This document shows positions 26,011 through 35,700 of a DNA stretch of 64,000 nucleotides, piece after piece. Under the pieces are notes generated by a model that worked only from the letters and a program-made list of their open reading frames with translations, made no database searches and was not told the DNA's origin. The stretch spans positions 186,001 to 250,000 of the forward strand of contig CANNCM010000001.1 of the NCBI GenBank assembly GCA_947503105.1, given 5' to 3'. Position 1 is the stretch's first letter. Each line of letters opens with the position of its first letter. This DNA comes from an uncultured Flavobacteriaceae bacterium (GTDB taxonomy: Bacteria; Bacteroidota; Bacteroidia; Flavobacteriales; Flavobacteriaceae). A program made the position numbers and the translations under genes.

Positions 26011-27327
26011 ATGGAATTGAAAGAAAAACTTTTATCGTCGTTTATTGCCTTTGAAAATCAAAATTCAATGGACAATTCCTACATCAGTGAATTGCGTGGT
26101 AAGGCGATCAAGATTTTTGAAAATGAGGGGTTTCCAACTAAAAAAAATGAAGCTTGGAAATATACCTCACTGAATAAAATTCTTAAGGAGAATTATAGCA
26201 TTTTTCCAAAGACTGAAAACAGCATAGAATATAAAGACATTCAGCAATATTTTATCCATGATATTGATAGTTATAAAATTATTTTTATTGATGGAAAGTA
26301 TGCATCGCATTTATCAAAAACAACTCACGACGGGATTGATGTTTGTTTAATGTCTGCAGTAATGAGCAAGTCAAAATATCAACCAATGATTGAAAATTAT
26401 TTTGATAAAATTGCTTCAAAAAATGGACTCAATGCGCTCAATACTGCCTTTTGTAGCGAAGGAGCTTACATCCATATCAAAAAAAATAAACTTGCTGAGA
26501 GACCTATTCAGATCATTCATTTTTCGACTGGAAAAGAGTCTTCATTATTGCTTCAACCAAGAAACCTAATTGTTGTTGATGAAAATGCTCATGTTCAAAT
26601 TATAGAGCGCCATCAAAGTTTAACAGAAAATCCAACGCTAACCAATAGCGTTACCGAAATTTTTGCTGCAAAACGCGCCGTTGTGGACTACTATAAAGTT
26701 CAAAACGATAAATCCAAAGCATCACTAATAGATCACACATTTATTGATCAACACCAAGAGAGTGACGTTTCTGTACATACCTTTAGTTTTGGAGGAAAAC
26801 TCACAAGAAACAACCTTAGTTTTTATCAAAACGGAGAACATATCAACTCAACGCTAAAAGGAGTTACAATTGTTGGAAATAAACAACATGTTGATCACAA
26901 TACGCTGGTTCATCATATAGAACCAAATTGTGAAAGCCATCAAGATTATAAAGGTATTTTTGGAGATAGTGCCGTGGGTGTTTTCAATGGAAAAGTGGTG
27001 GTCGAAAAAGAAGCACAAAAAACAAATGCTTTTCAAGCCAATAATAATTTATTGGTTAATGATAAAGCAACCATCAACACTAAACCTCAGCTCGAAATAT
27101 TTGCAGATGATGTAAAATGCTCACATGGATGTACTATTGGACAATTGGATGAAAGCGCTATGTTTTATTTGCGTGCAAGAGGAATTCCAGAAAAAGAAGC
27201 ACGAGCATTGTTGATGTATGCTTTTGCTAATAATGTCCTTGAGAGCGTGAAAATTCCACAGCTTAAAAAACGAATTAATAAACTGATTGCCAATAAATTG
27301 GGAGTTAATATTGGATTTGATTTATAA
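26011..27327 (+). CDS. sufD: Fe-S cluster assembly protein SufD
   Basis: SufB paralogue that completes the SufBC2D complex and supports iron entry. 438 residues. The N-terminal helices (GFPTKKNEAWKYTSLNKIL) are typical of SufD, and the C-terminal beta-helix contains HIEPNCESHQDYKGIFGDSAVGVFNGKVVV, NNNLLVNDKATINTKPQLEIFADDVKCSHGCTIGQLD and FYLRARGIPEKEARALL. The conserved His in CSHGCT is present. The stop overlaps the sufS start (TAATG). Confidence 0.96.
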   Translation: MELKEKLLSSFIAFENQNSMDNSYISELRGKAIKIFENEGFPTKKNEAWKYTSLNKILKENYSIFPKTENSIEYKDIQQYFIHDIDSYKIIFIDGKYASHLSKTTHDGIDVCLMSAVMSKSKYQPMIENYFDKIASKNGLNALNTAFCSEGAYIHIKKNKLAERPIQIIHFSTGKESSLLLQPRNLIVVDENAHVQIIERHQSLTENPTLTNSVTEIFAAKRAVVDYYKVQNDKSKASLIDHTFIDQHQESDVSVHTFSFGGKLTRNNLSFYQNGEHINSTLKGVTIVGNKQHVDHNTLVHHIEPNCESHQDYKGIFGDSAVGVFNGKVVVEKEAQKTNAFQANNNLLVNDKATINTKPQLEIFADDVKCSHGCTIGQLDESAMFYLRARGIPEKEARALLMYAFANNVLESVKIPQLKKRINKLIANKLGVNIGFDL

Positions 27328-28565
27328 TGAAAAATGCCACTCAAAATACCACATTTGATGTCCATAAGATTCGGGAAGACTTTCCAATTCTCCACCGAAA
27401 AGTAAATGGTAAACCTTTGGTTTATTTTGACAATGCGGCAACCTCTCAAACACCACTACAGGTTATAGAAAAAATCACTAATTATTACAGTACATACAAT
27501 GCCAATATCCACAGAGGTGTGCATCAGTTAAGTCAAGAAGCAACAGATCGATATGAAGAAGCACGACAAACGATTCAACAGCATTTTAATGCAAAACATG
27601 CTCACGAAATTATCTTCACTTCGGGGACCACGCACAGCATCAATTTAGTAGCGCATGGTTTTGGTAGTATTCTAAAAAAAGGCGATGTCATATTGGTCTC
27701 CGCTCTGGAACACCACAGCAATATTGTACCTTGGCAAATGCTTTGTGAGAAAACAGAAGCCATCTTGAAAGTTATTCCAATGACTGAGTTAGGAGAATTA
27801 GACATGAATCAATTTGATGCATTACTGAAATTGAATCCAAAATTGGTGTTTGTTAATCATATTTCAAATGCTTTGGGCACCATCAACCCTATAAAAATAA
27901 TTATTGAAAAATCTCACAATGTAGGCGCTGCTGTTTTGATAGATGGCGCACAAGCCTGCCCTCACATCAAGCCAGATGTACAAGAATTGGATGTCGATTT
28001 CTATGTAACTTCTGCTCATAAAATGTGTGGGCCAACAGGTGTAGGAATGCTTTACGCAAAGGAATACTGGCTGGAAAAATTACCACCTTATCAAGGAGGT
28101 GGAGAGATGATTTCAGAAGTGACTTTTGAAAAAACCACTTATGCTGGACTTCCTCATAAGTTTGAAGCAGGGACTCCAAATATTTGTGGTGGCATTGCTT
28201 TTGGCGCGGCGGTAGATTATATGAACGCTATTGGATTTGAAAATATTGCTGCCTACGAAAATGAGCTTTTAGAATATGCTACTGCGCAATTATCAGCCAT
28301 AGAAGGCTTAAAAATTTATGGAAGCTCAAAACAGAAAACGTCTGTAATTTCTTTCAATATAGAAAACATTCACGCCTATGATATCGGCACTATTATAGAT
28401 AAACTTGGCATCGCTATAAGAACAGGCCAACACTGTACACAGCCCATTATGGATTTTTATGGAATTTCGGGAACTGCAAGAGCATCTTTCGCTTTTTATA
28501 ATACAAAACAAGAAATAGATCGATTGGTTGAAGCTCTAAAAAAAGCCATATTGATGCTTAGCTAA
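27327..28565 (+). CDS. sufS: Cysteine desulfurase SufS
   Basis: Group II PLP-dependent cysteine desulfurase that gives persulfide sulfur to SufE. 412 residues. VYFDNAATSQTPLQVI (about residue 32), ALEHHSNIVPWQ (about 127), the PLP lysine Lys232 in VTSAHKMCGPTG, and the catalytic loop Cys370 in RTGQHCTQPIMDF. The short loop around this Cys is typical of SufS rather than IscS. It overlaps sufD by 1 nt and is followed by a second small lipoprotein gene. Confidence 0.97.
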   Translation: MKNATQNTTFDVHKIREDFPILHRKVNGKPLVYFDNAATSQTPLQVIEKITNYYSTYNANIHRGVHQLSQEATDRYEEARQTIQQHFNAKHAHEIIFTSGTTHSINLVAHGFGSILKKGDVILVSALEHHSNIVPWQMLCEKTEAILKVIPMTELGELDMNQFDALLKLNPKLVFVNHISNALGTINPIKIIIEKSHNVGAAVLIDGAQACPHIKPDVQELDVDFYVTSAHKMCGPTGVGMLYAKEYWLEKLPPYQGGGEMISEVTFEKTTYAGLPHKFEAGTPNICGGIAFGAAVDYMNAIGFENIAAYENELLEYATAQLSAIEGLKIYGSSKQKTSVISFNIENIHAYDIGTIIDKLGIAIRTGQHCTQPIMDFYGISGTARASFAFYNTKQEIDRLVEALKKAILMLS

Positions 28566-28582
28566 TTTTTTTAAACAAGATT

Positions 28583-29026
28583 ATGAAATTAATGCTTTCA
28601 CTTTTATGTTTTACATTTCTCAATACACAATGTGCAACAAAAAATATAAACGATTTAGGAACAACTTCAGATGACAAAAATGCCATTTTTGAGTATAAAT
28701 ATTATACGAGAGGCTTTTATAAAGAGCATCACATTTCAGAAGAGAAAATCATTACTTACTTGGATTACAAAAAAGAAAAGTTTGTTGAAAAAAAAATAAC
28801 GCCACTAGATTGGGCAAAATGCTTGGAATTATTAACTCAAATTGATTTTGATGGTTTTGAAAATTTAAAGGCTCCATCGGGCTTGCGTCACACCGACAAA
28901 GTACAACACGCAGAATTGACATTGAAAATCAATAACAGCACTTTCAAATCTAGAGCTTTTGATCACGGAAATCCACCAAAAGACCTAAAATCACTTGTCG
29001 ATCATTTGTTATATTTGAGTGAATGA
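28583..29026 (+). CDS. Small lipoprotein between sufS and sufE, function unknown
   Basis: 147 residues. N-terminal signal with a lipobox-like LNTQCATK (Cys17). The mature part contains FEYKYYTRGFYKEHHISEEKIITY, DWAKCLELLTQIDFDGFENLKAP, HAELTLKINN and RAFDHGNPPKDLKSLVDHLLYL. I recognise no family; strand-rich with short helices, and similar in layout to small Bacteroidota lipoproteins with a single beta-sheet domain. It starts 18 nt after sufS and is followed by a 146-nt gap before sufE. It is the second exported protein in the suf operon. Confidence 0.75.
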   Translation: MKLMLSLLCFTFLNTQCATKNINDLGTTSDDKNAIFEYKYYTRGFYKEHHISEEKIITYLDYKKEKFVEKKITPLDWAKCLELLTQIDFDGFENLKAPSGLRHTDKVQHAELTLKINNSTFKSRAFDHGNPPKDLKSLVDHLLYLSE

Positions 29027-29172
29027 GAATCTATTCAAAATTAAGAATCGTATTTTTGTAGGATGAAACATTTATTATTAATTTCCGATCAGTGGTCTAA
29101 ATAATAATTAATGCCCTTACATGCTTTTGTTCTGAGAAGGCGAAGGGGAAAAAATAAAACAAATATTAGCCG

Positions 29173-29592
29173 ATGAAAATAGAAACCATACAAAACGAGT
29201 TGATCGATGAGTTTTCCATGTTTGAGGATTGGATGGAGCGCTATGAATATATGATTGAGTTAGGGAAATCGCTTCCGCTTATTAATTCTAAATATAAAAC
29301 TGACGAGAATATCATTAAAGGATGCCAGAGTAAAGTATGGCTTCATTCGGAATTTGAAAATGACAAAGTCATTTTTTCGGCAGATAGCGATGCCATCATT
29401 ACCAAAGGTATTGTTGCCATTTTAGTTCGAGTCTTTTCCAATCAAAGTCCACAAGCAATTTTATCTGCTAACACCAATTTTATCGACGCAATAGGTCTCA
29501 AAGAACACTTATCTCCAACTAGAGCAAATGGACTGGTAAGTATGATTAAACAAATAAAAATGTATGCCTTGGCATATCAAACACAACAATAA
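29173..29592 (+). CDS. sufE: Sulfur acceptor protein SufE
   Basis: Accepts persulfide sulfur from SufS and passes it to SufB. 139 residues. The acceptor Cys51 lies in IIKGCQSKVWLHSEF, the same position as in the E. coli protein. GLKEHLSPTRANGLVSMIKQIK is the C-terminal family block. It is separated from the upstream lipoprotein by 146 nt and followed 2 nt later by the SufT-like gene, so a secondary promoter in the gap is possible. Confidence 0.95.
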   Translation: MKIETIQNELIDEFSMFEDWMERYEYMIELGKSLPLINSKYKTDENIIKGCQSKVWLHSEFENDKVIFSADSDAIITKGIVAILVRVFSNQSPQAILSANTNFIDAIGLKEHLSPTRANGLVSMIKQIKMYALAYQTQQ

Positions 29593-29594
29593 TT

Positions 29595-29921
29595 ATGAGT
29601 GAATCAAAAATAGATGTAAACGCATTAGGCGAAAAAATTGTTAGAGTTCTCAAAACGATTTTTGATCCAGAAATTCCTGTTGATATTTATGAACTTGGAT
29701 TAATTTACGATGTGTTTGTCAATGAAGATTATGAAGTAAAAATTTTGATGACCCTCACCACACCCAATTGTCCTGTAGCAGAAACACTTCCACTCGAGGT
29801 AGAGGAAAAAGTAAAGTCATTAGATGAAGTGAAAGAGGCCGAAGTAGAGATTACTTTTGATCCGCCATGGTCTCAAGATTTGATGAGTGAAGAAGCAAAG
29901 TTGGAACTAGGAATGTTATAA
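29595..29921 (+). CDS. sufT: SufT-like MIP18/DUF59 Fe-S maturation protein
   Basis: 108-residue MIP18 family protein involved in loading or maturing Fe-S proteins. The family blocks are IFDPEIPVDIYELGLIYDV (about residue 19) and MTLTTPNCPVAETLP with the conserved Cys (about 56), then EVEITFDPPWSQDLMSEEAKLELG. Related domains occur in PaaD, but the position 2 nt after sufE supports SufT. Confidence 0.9.
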   Translation: MSESKIDVNALGEKIVRVLKTIFDPEIPVDIYELGLIYDVFVNEDYEVKILMTLTTPNCPVAETLPLEVEEKVKSLDEVKEAEVEITFDPPWSQDLMSEEAKLELGML

Positions 29922-29926
29922 ACGCA

Positions 29927-30436
29927 ATGGAAGATATTGTAAATCGTGTAGCCAACAGCAGTCTTATAACAATAGACTTGGAAGATTACTATCCCGCTGG
30001 AGAACGTACTGTTTTGGATATAAAAGATTGGCTTTATGAAGGGCTTATTTTGAAGGAAAAAGAGTTTCGAAATACTCTGAAGAATTTTGATTGGCAACAA
30101 TTCAAAAACCATCATATCGCATTATGTTGCAGTTCTGAAGCCATTATTCCTGCTTGGGCATTTTTGCTTATTCAAACACATTTACACGGAATTGCCAAAA
30201 CTGTTGTTTTCGGAACTTTAGAAATTCTTGAAACTGTATTATATACGACTATTATAGAAAATTTAGATGTCTCGGTTTACAAAGATAAACCCGTAATTGT
30301 CAAAGGATGTTCCGACAAAGCTGTTCCGCAAAATGCCTATTTATTGCTTTCAAAAAAACTTCAAGGTGTAGCCAGATCTATAATGTATGGTGAGGCCTGC
30401 TCTGCTGTTCCTCTTTTTAAAAAAAATAAGGCATAA
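29927..30436 (+). CDS. DUF2480 family protein
   Basis: 169-residue cytoplasmic protein of a Bacteroidota family without known function, regularly found at the end of suf operons as far as I recall. Family features: ITIDLEDYYPAGERTVLDIKDWLYEGLILKEKEFR, IALCCSSEAIIPAWAFLL, VVFGTLEILE and KPVIVKGCSDKAVPQNAYLLL. Several cysteines (in ALCCSSEA, VKGCSDK and GEACSAVP) could bind a metal or cluster, which fits the location, but this is inference. It starts 5 nt after the sufT-like gene. Confidence 0.85.
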   Translation: MEDIVNRVANSSLITIDLEDYYPAGERTVLDIKDWLYEGLILKEKEFRNTLKNFDWQQFKNHHIALCCSSEAIIPAWAFLLIQTHLHGIAKTVVFGTLEILETVLYTTIIENLDVSVYKDKPVIVKGCSDKAVPQNAYLLLSKKLQGVARSIMYGEACSAVPLFKKNKA

Positions 30437-30513
30437 ATTTTATCATTATTCTTTCTTAAAATTTATAAAATTATATCTTTACATCCATATTATTAACCCT
30501 AAAATCAAAACCT

Positions 30514-31353
30514 ATGAAAAAAATCCTACTCATCGTATTAGGTCTTCACCTAAGTTTATGTTACTCTCAAGATACAGAAGAATCCAAACCCAATTGGACC
30601 AAAAAAGGCGTTATCACATTCCTTGTCAATCAATCTTCTTTCGAAAATTGGATTGCTGGTGGAATTAGCAATGTTTCTGGAACACTTGGCCTAAATTATG
30701 ACTTCAATTACCAAAAAAATGACTGGACTTGGGAAAATAAACTCATCGCAAATTTTGGTCTCACAAAAATTAAAAATCAAGACACTCAAAAGTCTAGCGA
30801 TTTGTTAGAGTGGAATTCTGTTGTTGGAAAAAAAGCAAAGGGCTACTGGTATTATTCAATGTTTTTGAATTTTAAAACACAGTTTGCAGACGATCTTGAC
30901 AAAGACACCAAAGGCCCAACACAATTTTTATCGCCTGGGTATTTTCAATTTGGACCAGGTATGTTATGGAAAAAAAGTGATAACTTTAAAGTAAATATCG
31001 CCCCCGCTACAAGTCGTCTTATTGTTGTTGACAAAAACCTTACTGAACCTAATGAAGCCTACTTTGGTGTCGAAGAAGGGAAAAGCACTCGCTACGAATT
31101 GGGTGCATCCATAGGGGCTTATTATAAATTTAATGTGATGGAAAATATTTCAATGGAAAATATTTTAAATCTATATTCTAATTACTTAGAAGATCCGCAA
31201 AATGTAGATTTGGATTACACTATGAATATGATAATGAAAATCAATAAATTTATTTCTGCTAATTTATCGTATCAAACTATTTATGACGATAACGCTTTTC
31301 GAGGACTACAAACACGCCAGGTGTTTGGTATTGGAATAAATTATATTTTTTAA
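30514..31353 (+). CDS. DUF3078 outer-membrane protein
   Basis: 279 residues with a cleavable signal peptide (MKKILLIVLGLHLSLCYSQ). The mature sequence alternates hydrophobic and polar residues with many Trp, Tyr and Asn (SSFENWIAGGISNVSGTLGLNYDFNY, DWTWENKLIANFGL, SDLLEWNSVVGKKAKGYWYYSMFLNFKTQF) and ends in an aromatic strand (GIGINYIF), the pattern of an outer-membrane beta-barrel. DUF3078 proteins are widespread in Bacteroidota; the ligand is unknown. It lies 77 nt after the DUF2480 gene and is followed by a strong bidirectional terminator. Confidence 0.85.
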   Translation: MKKILLIVLGLHLSLCYSQDTEESKPNWTKKGVITFLVNQSSFENWIAGGISNVSGTLGLNYDFNYQKNDWTWENKLIANFGLTKIKNQDTQKSSDLLEWNSVVGKKAKGYWYYSMFLNFKTQFADDLDKDTKGPTQFLSPGYFQFGPGMLWKKSDNFKVNIAPATSRLIVVDKNLTEPNEAYFGVEEGKSTRYELGASIGAYYKFNVMENISMENILNLYSNYLEDPQNVDLDYTMNMIMKINKFISANLSYQTIYDDNAFRGLQTRQVFGIGINYIF

Positions 31354-31371
31354 CATCAAAAAAATACTAAT

Positions 31372-31399
31372 AAAAAAAGCAGCAGTTGCTGCTTTTTTT
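31372..31399. terminator. Bidirectional terminator between the DUF3078 gene and hflX
   Basis: A perfect 13-bp palindrome: seven A, GCAGCA, loop GT, TGCTGC, seven T. It serves the convergent genes on both sides and overlaps the hflX stop codon by 2 nt. Confidence 0.92.
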
Positions 31400-32615
31400 A
31401 GTTTGATATTTCTTCTTCATAATCGGGATAAAGAAAATGATTGTAAGGAAAACGTTGAATGTGAATTTTTCGAACTTCATTATATACACGAGCCCTAAAA
31501 TCTTCTAAATTCTCTTTGTTAATGGCAGAGATAAACAATGAATTGTCTCCAAGTTTTGACATCCAAGTGGATTTCCATTCATCTAAAGAATAGTGCGCTT
31601 TGGTTCGTGGAATCATCAAATCTGTTTCATCGTATGGTTCCGGACTGTAGGCATCAATTTTATTGAAGACCATAAGGGTAGGTTTGTCCAGAGCCTGTAT
31701 TTCTTCCAAAATTTTATTCACAGATTCAATATGTTCTTCAAAGCTAGGGTGAGAAATATCGACCACATGAAGCAACAAATCAGATTCCCGAACTTCATCT
31801 AATGTGCTTTTGAATGAATCGACCAGTTGTGTTGGAAGTTTTCGAATAAACCCAACAGTGTCACTCATCAAAAATGGTAAGTTTTTGACAACGACTTTTC
31901 TAACCGTTGTATCTAGTGTGGCGAATAGTTTATTTTCGGCAAAAACATCAGATTTACTTACAACATTCATTAGCGTAGATTTCCCTACGTTGGTGTAGCC
32001 AACCAAGGCCACTCGAACAAGAGCTCCTCGATTACCTCGTTGAACTGACATTTGTTTGTCAATTTTTTTAATTTTTGTCTTGAGTAAAGCAATTTTTTCT
32101 CTTACAATTCGCCTATCTGTTTCAATTTCCGTTTCACCAGGACCACGCATACCAATACCCCCTTTTTGGCGTTCGAGATGTGTCCACATCCCCTTTAGAC
32201 GAGGAAGTAAATATTGGCATTGCGCCAATTCTACTTGCGTTCTTGCATAACTAGTTTGAGCACGCTGAGCAAAAATATCGAGGATAAGATTGGTCCGGTC
32301 CAAAACTTTACAGTTAAGAATTTTACTTATATTTCTTTCTTGAGCAGCAGATAATTCATCATCAAAAATAGCAGTACCAATTTCATTTTCTTTGATAAAC
32401 TCTTCCAAATCTTTCATTTTCCCAGAACCAATAAATGTTTTGGGGTTGGGCATTTCCATTTTTTGAGTAAATCGTTTGACAACTTCTCCTCCGGCCGTGT
32501 AAGTCAAAAACTCCAACTCATCTAAGTACTCTTTGGATTGCTCTTCGTTCTGTGATTTTGTAATCACACCAATAAGTACAGCCTTCTCTAAATTTACATT
32601 AATTTTTTCTATCAT
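31398..32615 (-). CDS. hflX: GTPase HflX
   Basis: Ribosome-associated GTPase that splits stalled 70S ribosomes. 405 residues from the ATG at 32615 (MIEKINVNLEKAVLIGV); an alternative ATG at 32636 adds seven residues. The N-terminal HflX domain has KTFIGSGKMKDL and FDDELSAAQERNISKIL; RGPGETEIETDRRIVREKIALLK is the linker block. The G domain has G1 GYTNVGKST (about residue 205), DTTVRKVV, DTVGFIRKLPTQLVDSFKSTL (G3) and NKIDAY (G4). It is a single gene that converges with the DUF3078 gene. Confidence 0.94.
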   Translation of the reverse strand: MIEKINVNLEKAVLIGVITKSQNEEQSKEYLDELEFLTYTAGGEVVKRFTQKMEMPNPKTFIGSGKMKDLEEFIKENEIGTAIFDDELSAAQERNISKILNCKVLDRTNLILDIFAQRAQTSYARTQVELAQCQYLLPRLKGMWTHLERQKGGIGMRGPGETEIETDRRIVREKIALLKTKIKKIDKQMSVQRGNRGALVRVALVGYTNVGKSTLMNVVSKSDVFAENKLFATLDTTVRKVVVKNLPFLMSDTVGFIRKLPTQLVDSFKSTLDEVRESDLLLHVVDISHPSFEEHIESVNKILEEIQALDKPTLMVFNKIDAYSPEPYDETDLMIPRTKAHYSLDEWKSTWMSKLGDNSLFISAINKENLEDFRARVYNEVRKIHIQRFPYNHFLYPDYEEEISN

Positions 32616-32788
32616 TTCGTCTACAAAATTAAACATTAATAAAGAGACGGTAAGAATATTTTAAATGAAAAGAAAAATATGTGCGTTTTATCGGTTATTT
32701 ATGTATTTTGTCTATTAATCTCTCATAAAGTAGCTATTTGTGTTATGATTTTGTTAAATTCATCAACTAAATTTAACCAATTTACAAG

Positions 32789-35700
32789 ATGAAAAATATT
32801 ACTACCGCACTTTTGTGCTTTTTTATTTCTGTTTACTCTTTTGGACAATGTACACATACGTTAAACATGATTGACTCTTGGGGCGATGGATGGAATGGTG
32901 CCTCTGCTGAAATATTAGTCAATGGGACTTCTGTAGCAACTGCAACTCTTGGTTCTGGCCTTAGTGAAGGTACTGTAACTTTTGATGCGGCCACTGGAGA
33001 TACAATTGTATTATCTTGGACTGACGAAGGCTTGTATGCAGACGAAATTTCATGGAACGTTACTGATGGTGATGGGATAGAAATCGGTTCAGGATCAAAT
33101 CCATCAACAGGCGATCAAGATGACGCAGGAACAGCCAGTTGCCCACCTCCTCCTGGTTCTTGTACGCATACGCTTAACATGATTGATTCTTGGGGAGATG
33201 GATGGAATGGTGCCTCTGCTGAAATATTAGTCAATGGAACTGCTGTAGCAACTGCAACTCTTGGTTCTGGCCTTAGTGAAGGTACTGTAACTTTTGATGC
33301 GGCCACTGGAGATACAATTGTATTATCTTGGACTGACGAAGGCTTGTATGCAGACGAAATTTCATGGAACGTTACTGATGGTGATGGCGCTGAAATTGGC
33401 TCGGGATCAAATCCATCAACAGGCGATCTAGATGACGCAGGAATAGGAAATTGTGAAGTTGCACCTCCGCCTCCTGGACCAACTTGTGCGCACACACTCA
33501 ATATGTTTGATTCATATGGTGACGGTTGGAATGGCGCTTCCGCTGAAATAATAGTCAATGGAACTGCTGTAGCTACTGCAACTCTTGGTTCTGGCCTTAG
33601 TGAAGGTACTGTAACTTTTGATGCGGGTACTGGAGATACAATTGTACTATCATGGACAGACGACGGGTTTTACCCTAGTGAAATTTCTTGGACTGTTACA
33701 GATGGGGAAGATAATGAAATTGGCGCTGGATCAGATCCGTCAACAGGCGATCAAGATGACGCAGGAACTGGAAGCTGCCCACCACCAGTCCCTTGTACAC
33801 ATACACTTAACATGATTGATTCATATGGTGACGGTTGGAATGGTGCTTCCGCTGAAATATTAGTCAATGGCACTTCTGTAGCTACTGCAACTCTTGGTTC
33901 TGGCCTTAGTGAAGGTACTGTAACTTTTGATGCGGCCACTGGAGATACAATTGTACTATCATGGACAGACGATGGATTTTACCCTAGTGAAATTTCTTGG
34001 AATGTCACAGATGGTGGCGGTACAGAGATTGGCTCGGGATCAGATCCATCAACAGGAGATCAAGATGACGCAGGAATAGGAAGCTGCCCAGATTGTGTAC
34101 CGCCTTCAGAGCTAACAACTGTTAGTGTTTCTGATACTGGTGCTGTTGTTTCTTGGACAGCTGCTGCGGATGTAACAACTTGGGAATATGAACTCGTTTT
34201 AGCAGGTGAAACTCCTACTGGAGTTGGAATATCTACAACATCTAACCCACTAACGATTACAGGATGCTACTCAAATACAGCATATGATCTATATGTAAGA
34301 ACAGACTGCGGTGGAATTTACAGCAGCTGGGTTGCAATGAGTTTTACAACAAGTCCTGCCTGTGGTGATACAATTTTTGATTCTGGTGGCGAAGATGGAA
34401 ATTACAGCAGTAATGAATTAATTACAATTACAGTATTCCCGCAAAACGCTGGAGATGTTGTTACGTTTACATTTACCTTTTTTGATATAGAAAATGGTTG
34501 GGATTTCTTGTCTGTTTATGATGGCCCTAATGCCTCATCTCCTTTAGTAGGTACTTACACTGGCAATGCTATTCCAGATCCTGTAACCTCTACAGATGCC
34601 TCTGGAGCATTGACGTTTGTTTTTGATAGTGATGGTAGTGTAACGGATTTTGGTTACGCAATTGCAACATCATGTGCACCACCACCAAGCTGTTTAGCAC
34701 CAACTGGGCTTGCCATATCAAATATTGGCGGTACTACTGCTGATTTTGATTGGGATGCGCTGACAGGAAATGAATCCTGGGAATATGTTATTGTTCCTAC
34801 AGGAGATCCTGCACCAACAGGAAATGGCACACTAGTCACTGTAAACGCTGTGACTTTTACAGACTTGGATTTCTTGACAACATACGATGTTTATGTCAGA
34901 GCATTTTGTGGAGATGATGACGGGTATTCCTTATGGTCTGGCCCTGTTACATTTACAACAACGCAACAAACGGACTATACCATTGACTGTTCTCTTGGTG
35001 AGCCTGTTAATATAAATTACTGTTACACCAATAATGATACTACATATTGGTTGTTTACATCAACAGATGGATTCCCTCTTAAAATAGAATTTAATGCTGG
35101 AACTATTGAAGGTTTCTGGGATGACCTCACAATATATGATGGTCCAGACAACACATTCCCTGTTCTATTTAATAATAACGATGTAGATCTAGAAGACTTT
35201 ACTGATCTGGTTATAGAATCAACAGCAACAGCGGTATATGTAGAAGTGGACTCTGACGGTTCTGGAAGTTGTGAATCCTCGTTTGGATACACCCCTTGGG
35301 ATTTTGATGTATCATGTAAAACATGTATCACTCAACTGGTTGATTTTTCTGTAGATGGAGCTTGTGAGCCTGCTCAAGAATTTTACATCAACGCCAATAT
35401 CACAGATATGGGTGATGCTATAAACTTGGAATTAACTGATAACCAAGGAAGTCCTGCTCAAACTACAACGCAAACAGGAATTGTCACTTTTGGGCCTTAC
35501 CCTGCAAATGAGCAAGTTGTTATCACTGTAGTCAACAGCGACGATACAAGTTGTTCTGTAGATAGTGATGCATTGACATTCTTGTGTCCACCACCACCAA
35601 ACGAGTGCTCTATTGTGTATGCAGGAGAAGACACCAATTTCTGTAGCGATGGGAGTACCCCTGCTACATTGACGGCTTCTTATCATTTATTTGGCCAGGA

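Noticed and set aside
29063-29176. Two very short frames (13 and 21 codons) in the gap before sufE
   Set aside because: Too short, with no family resemblance; the second runs into the sufE start. Kept only as part of the gap observation.
33115-33558. 147-codon open frame on the minus strand inside the adhesin repeats (similar frame at 33751-33939)
   Set aside because: It lies opposite the near-identical repeats, and both antisense frames repeat because the sense repeats do. No start context and no family resemblance.
32849-34097. Tandem repeats considered as a CRISPR array or satellite
   Set aside because: Units of about 310 nt stay in frame in a secreted protein, without spacers.
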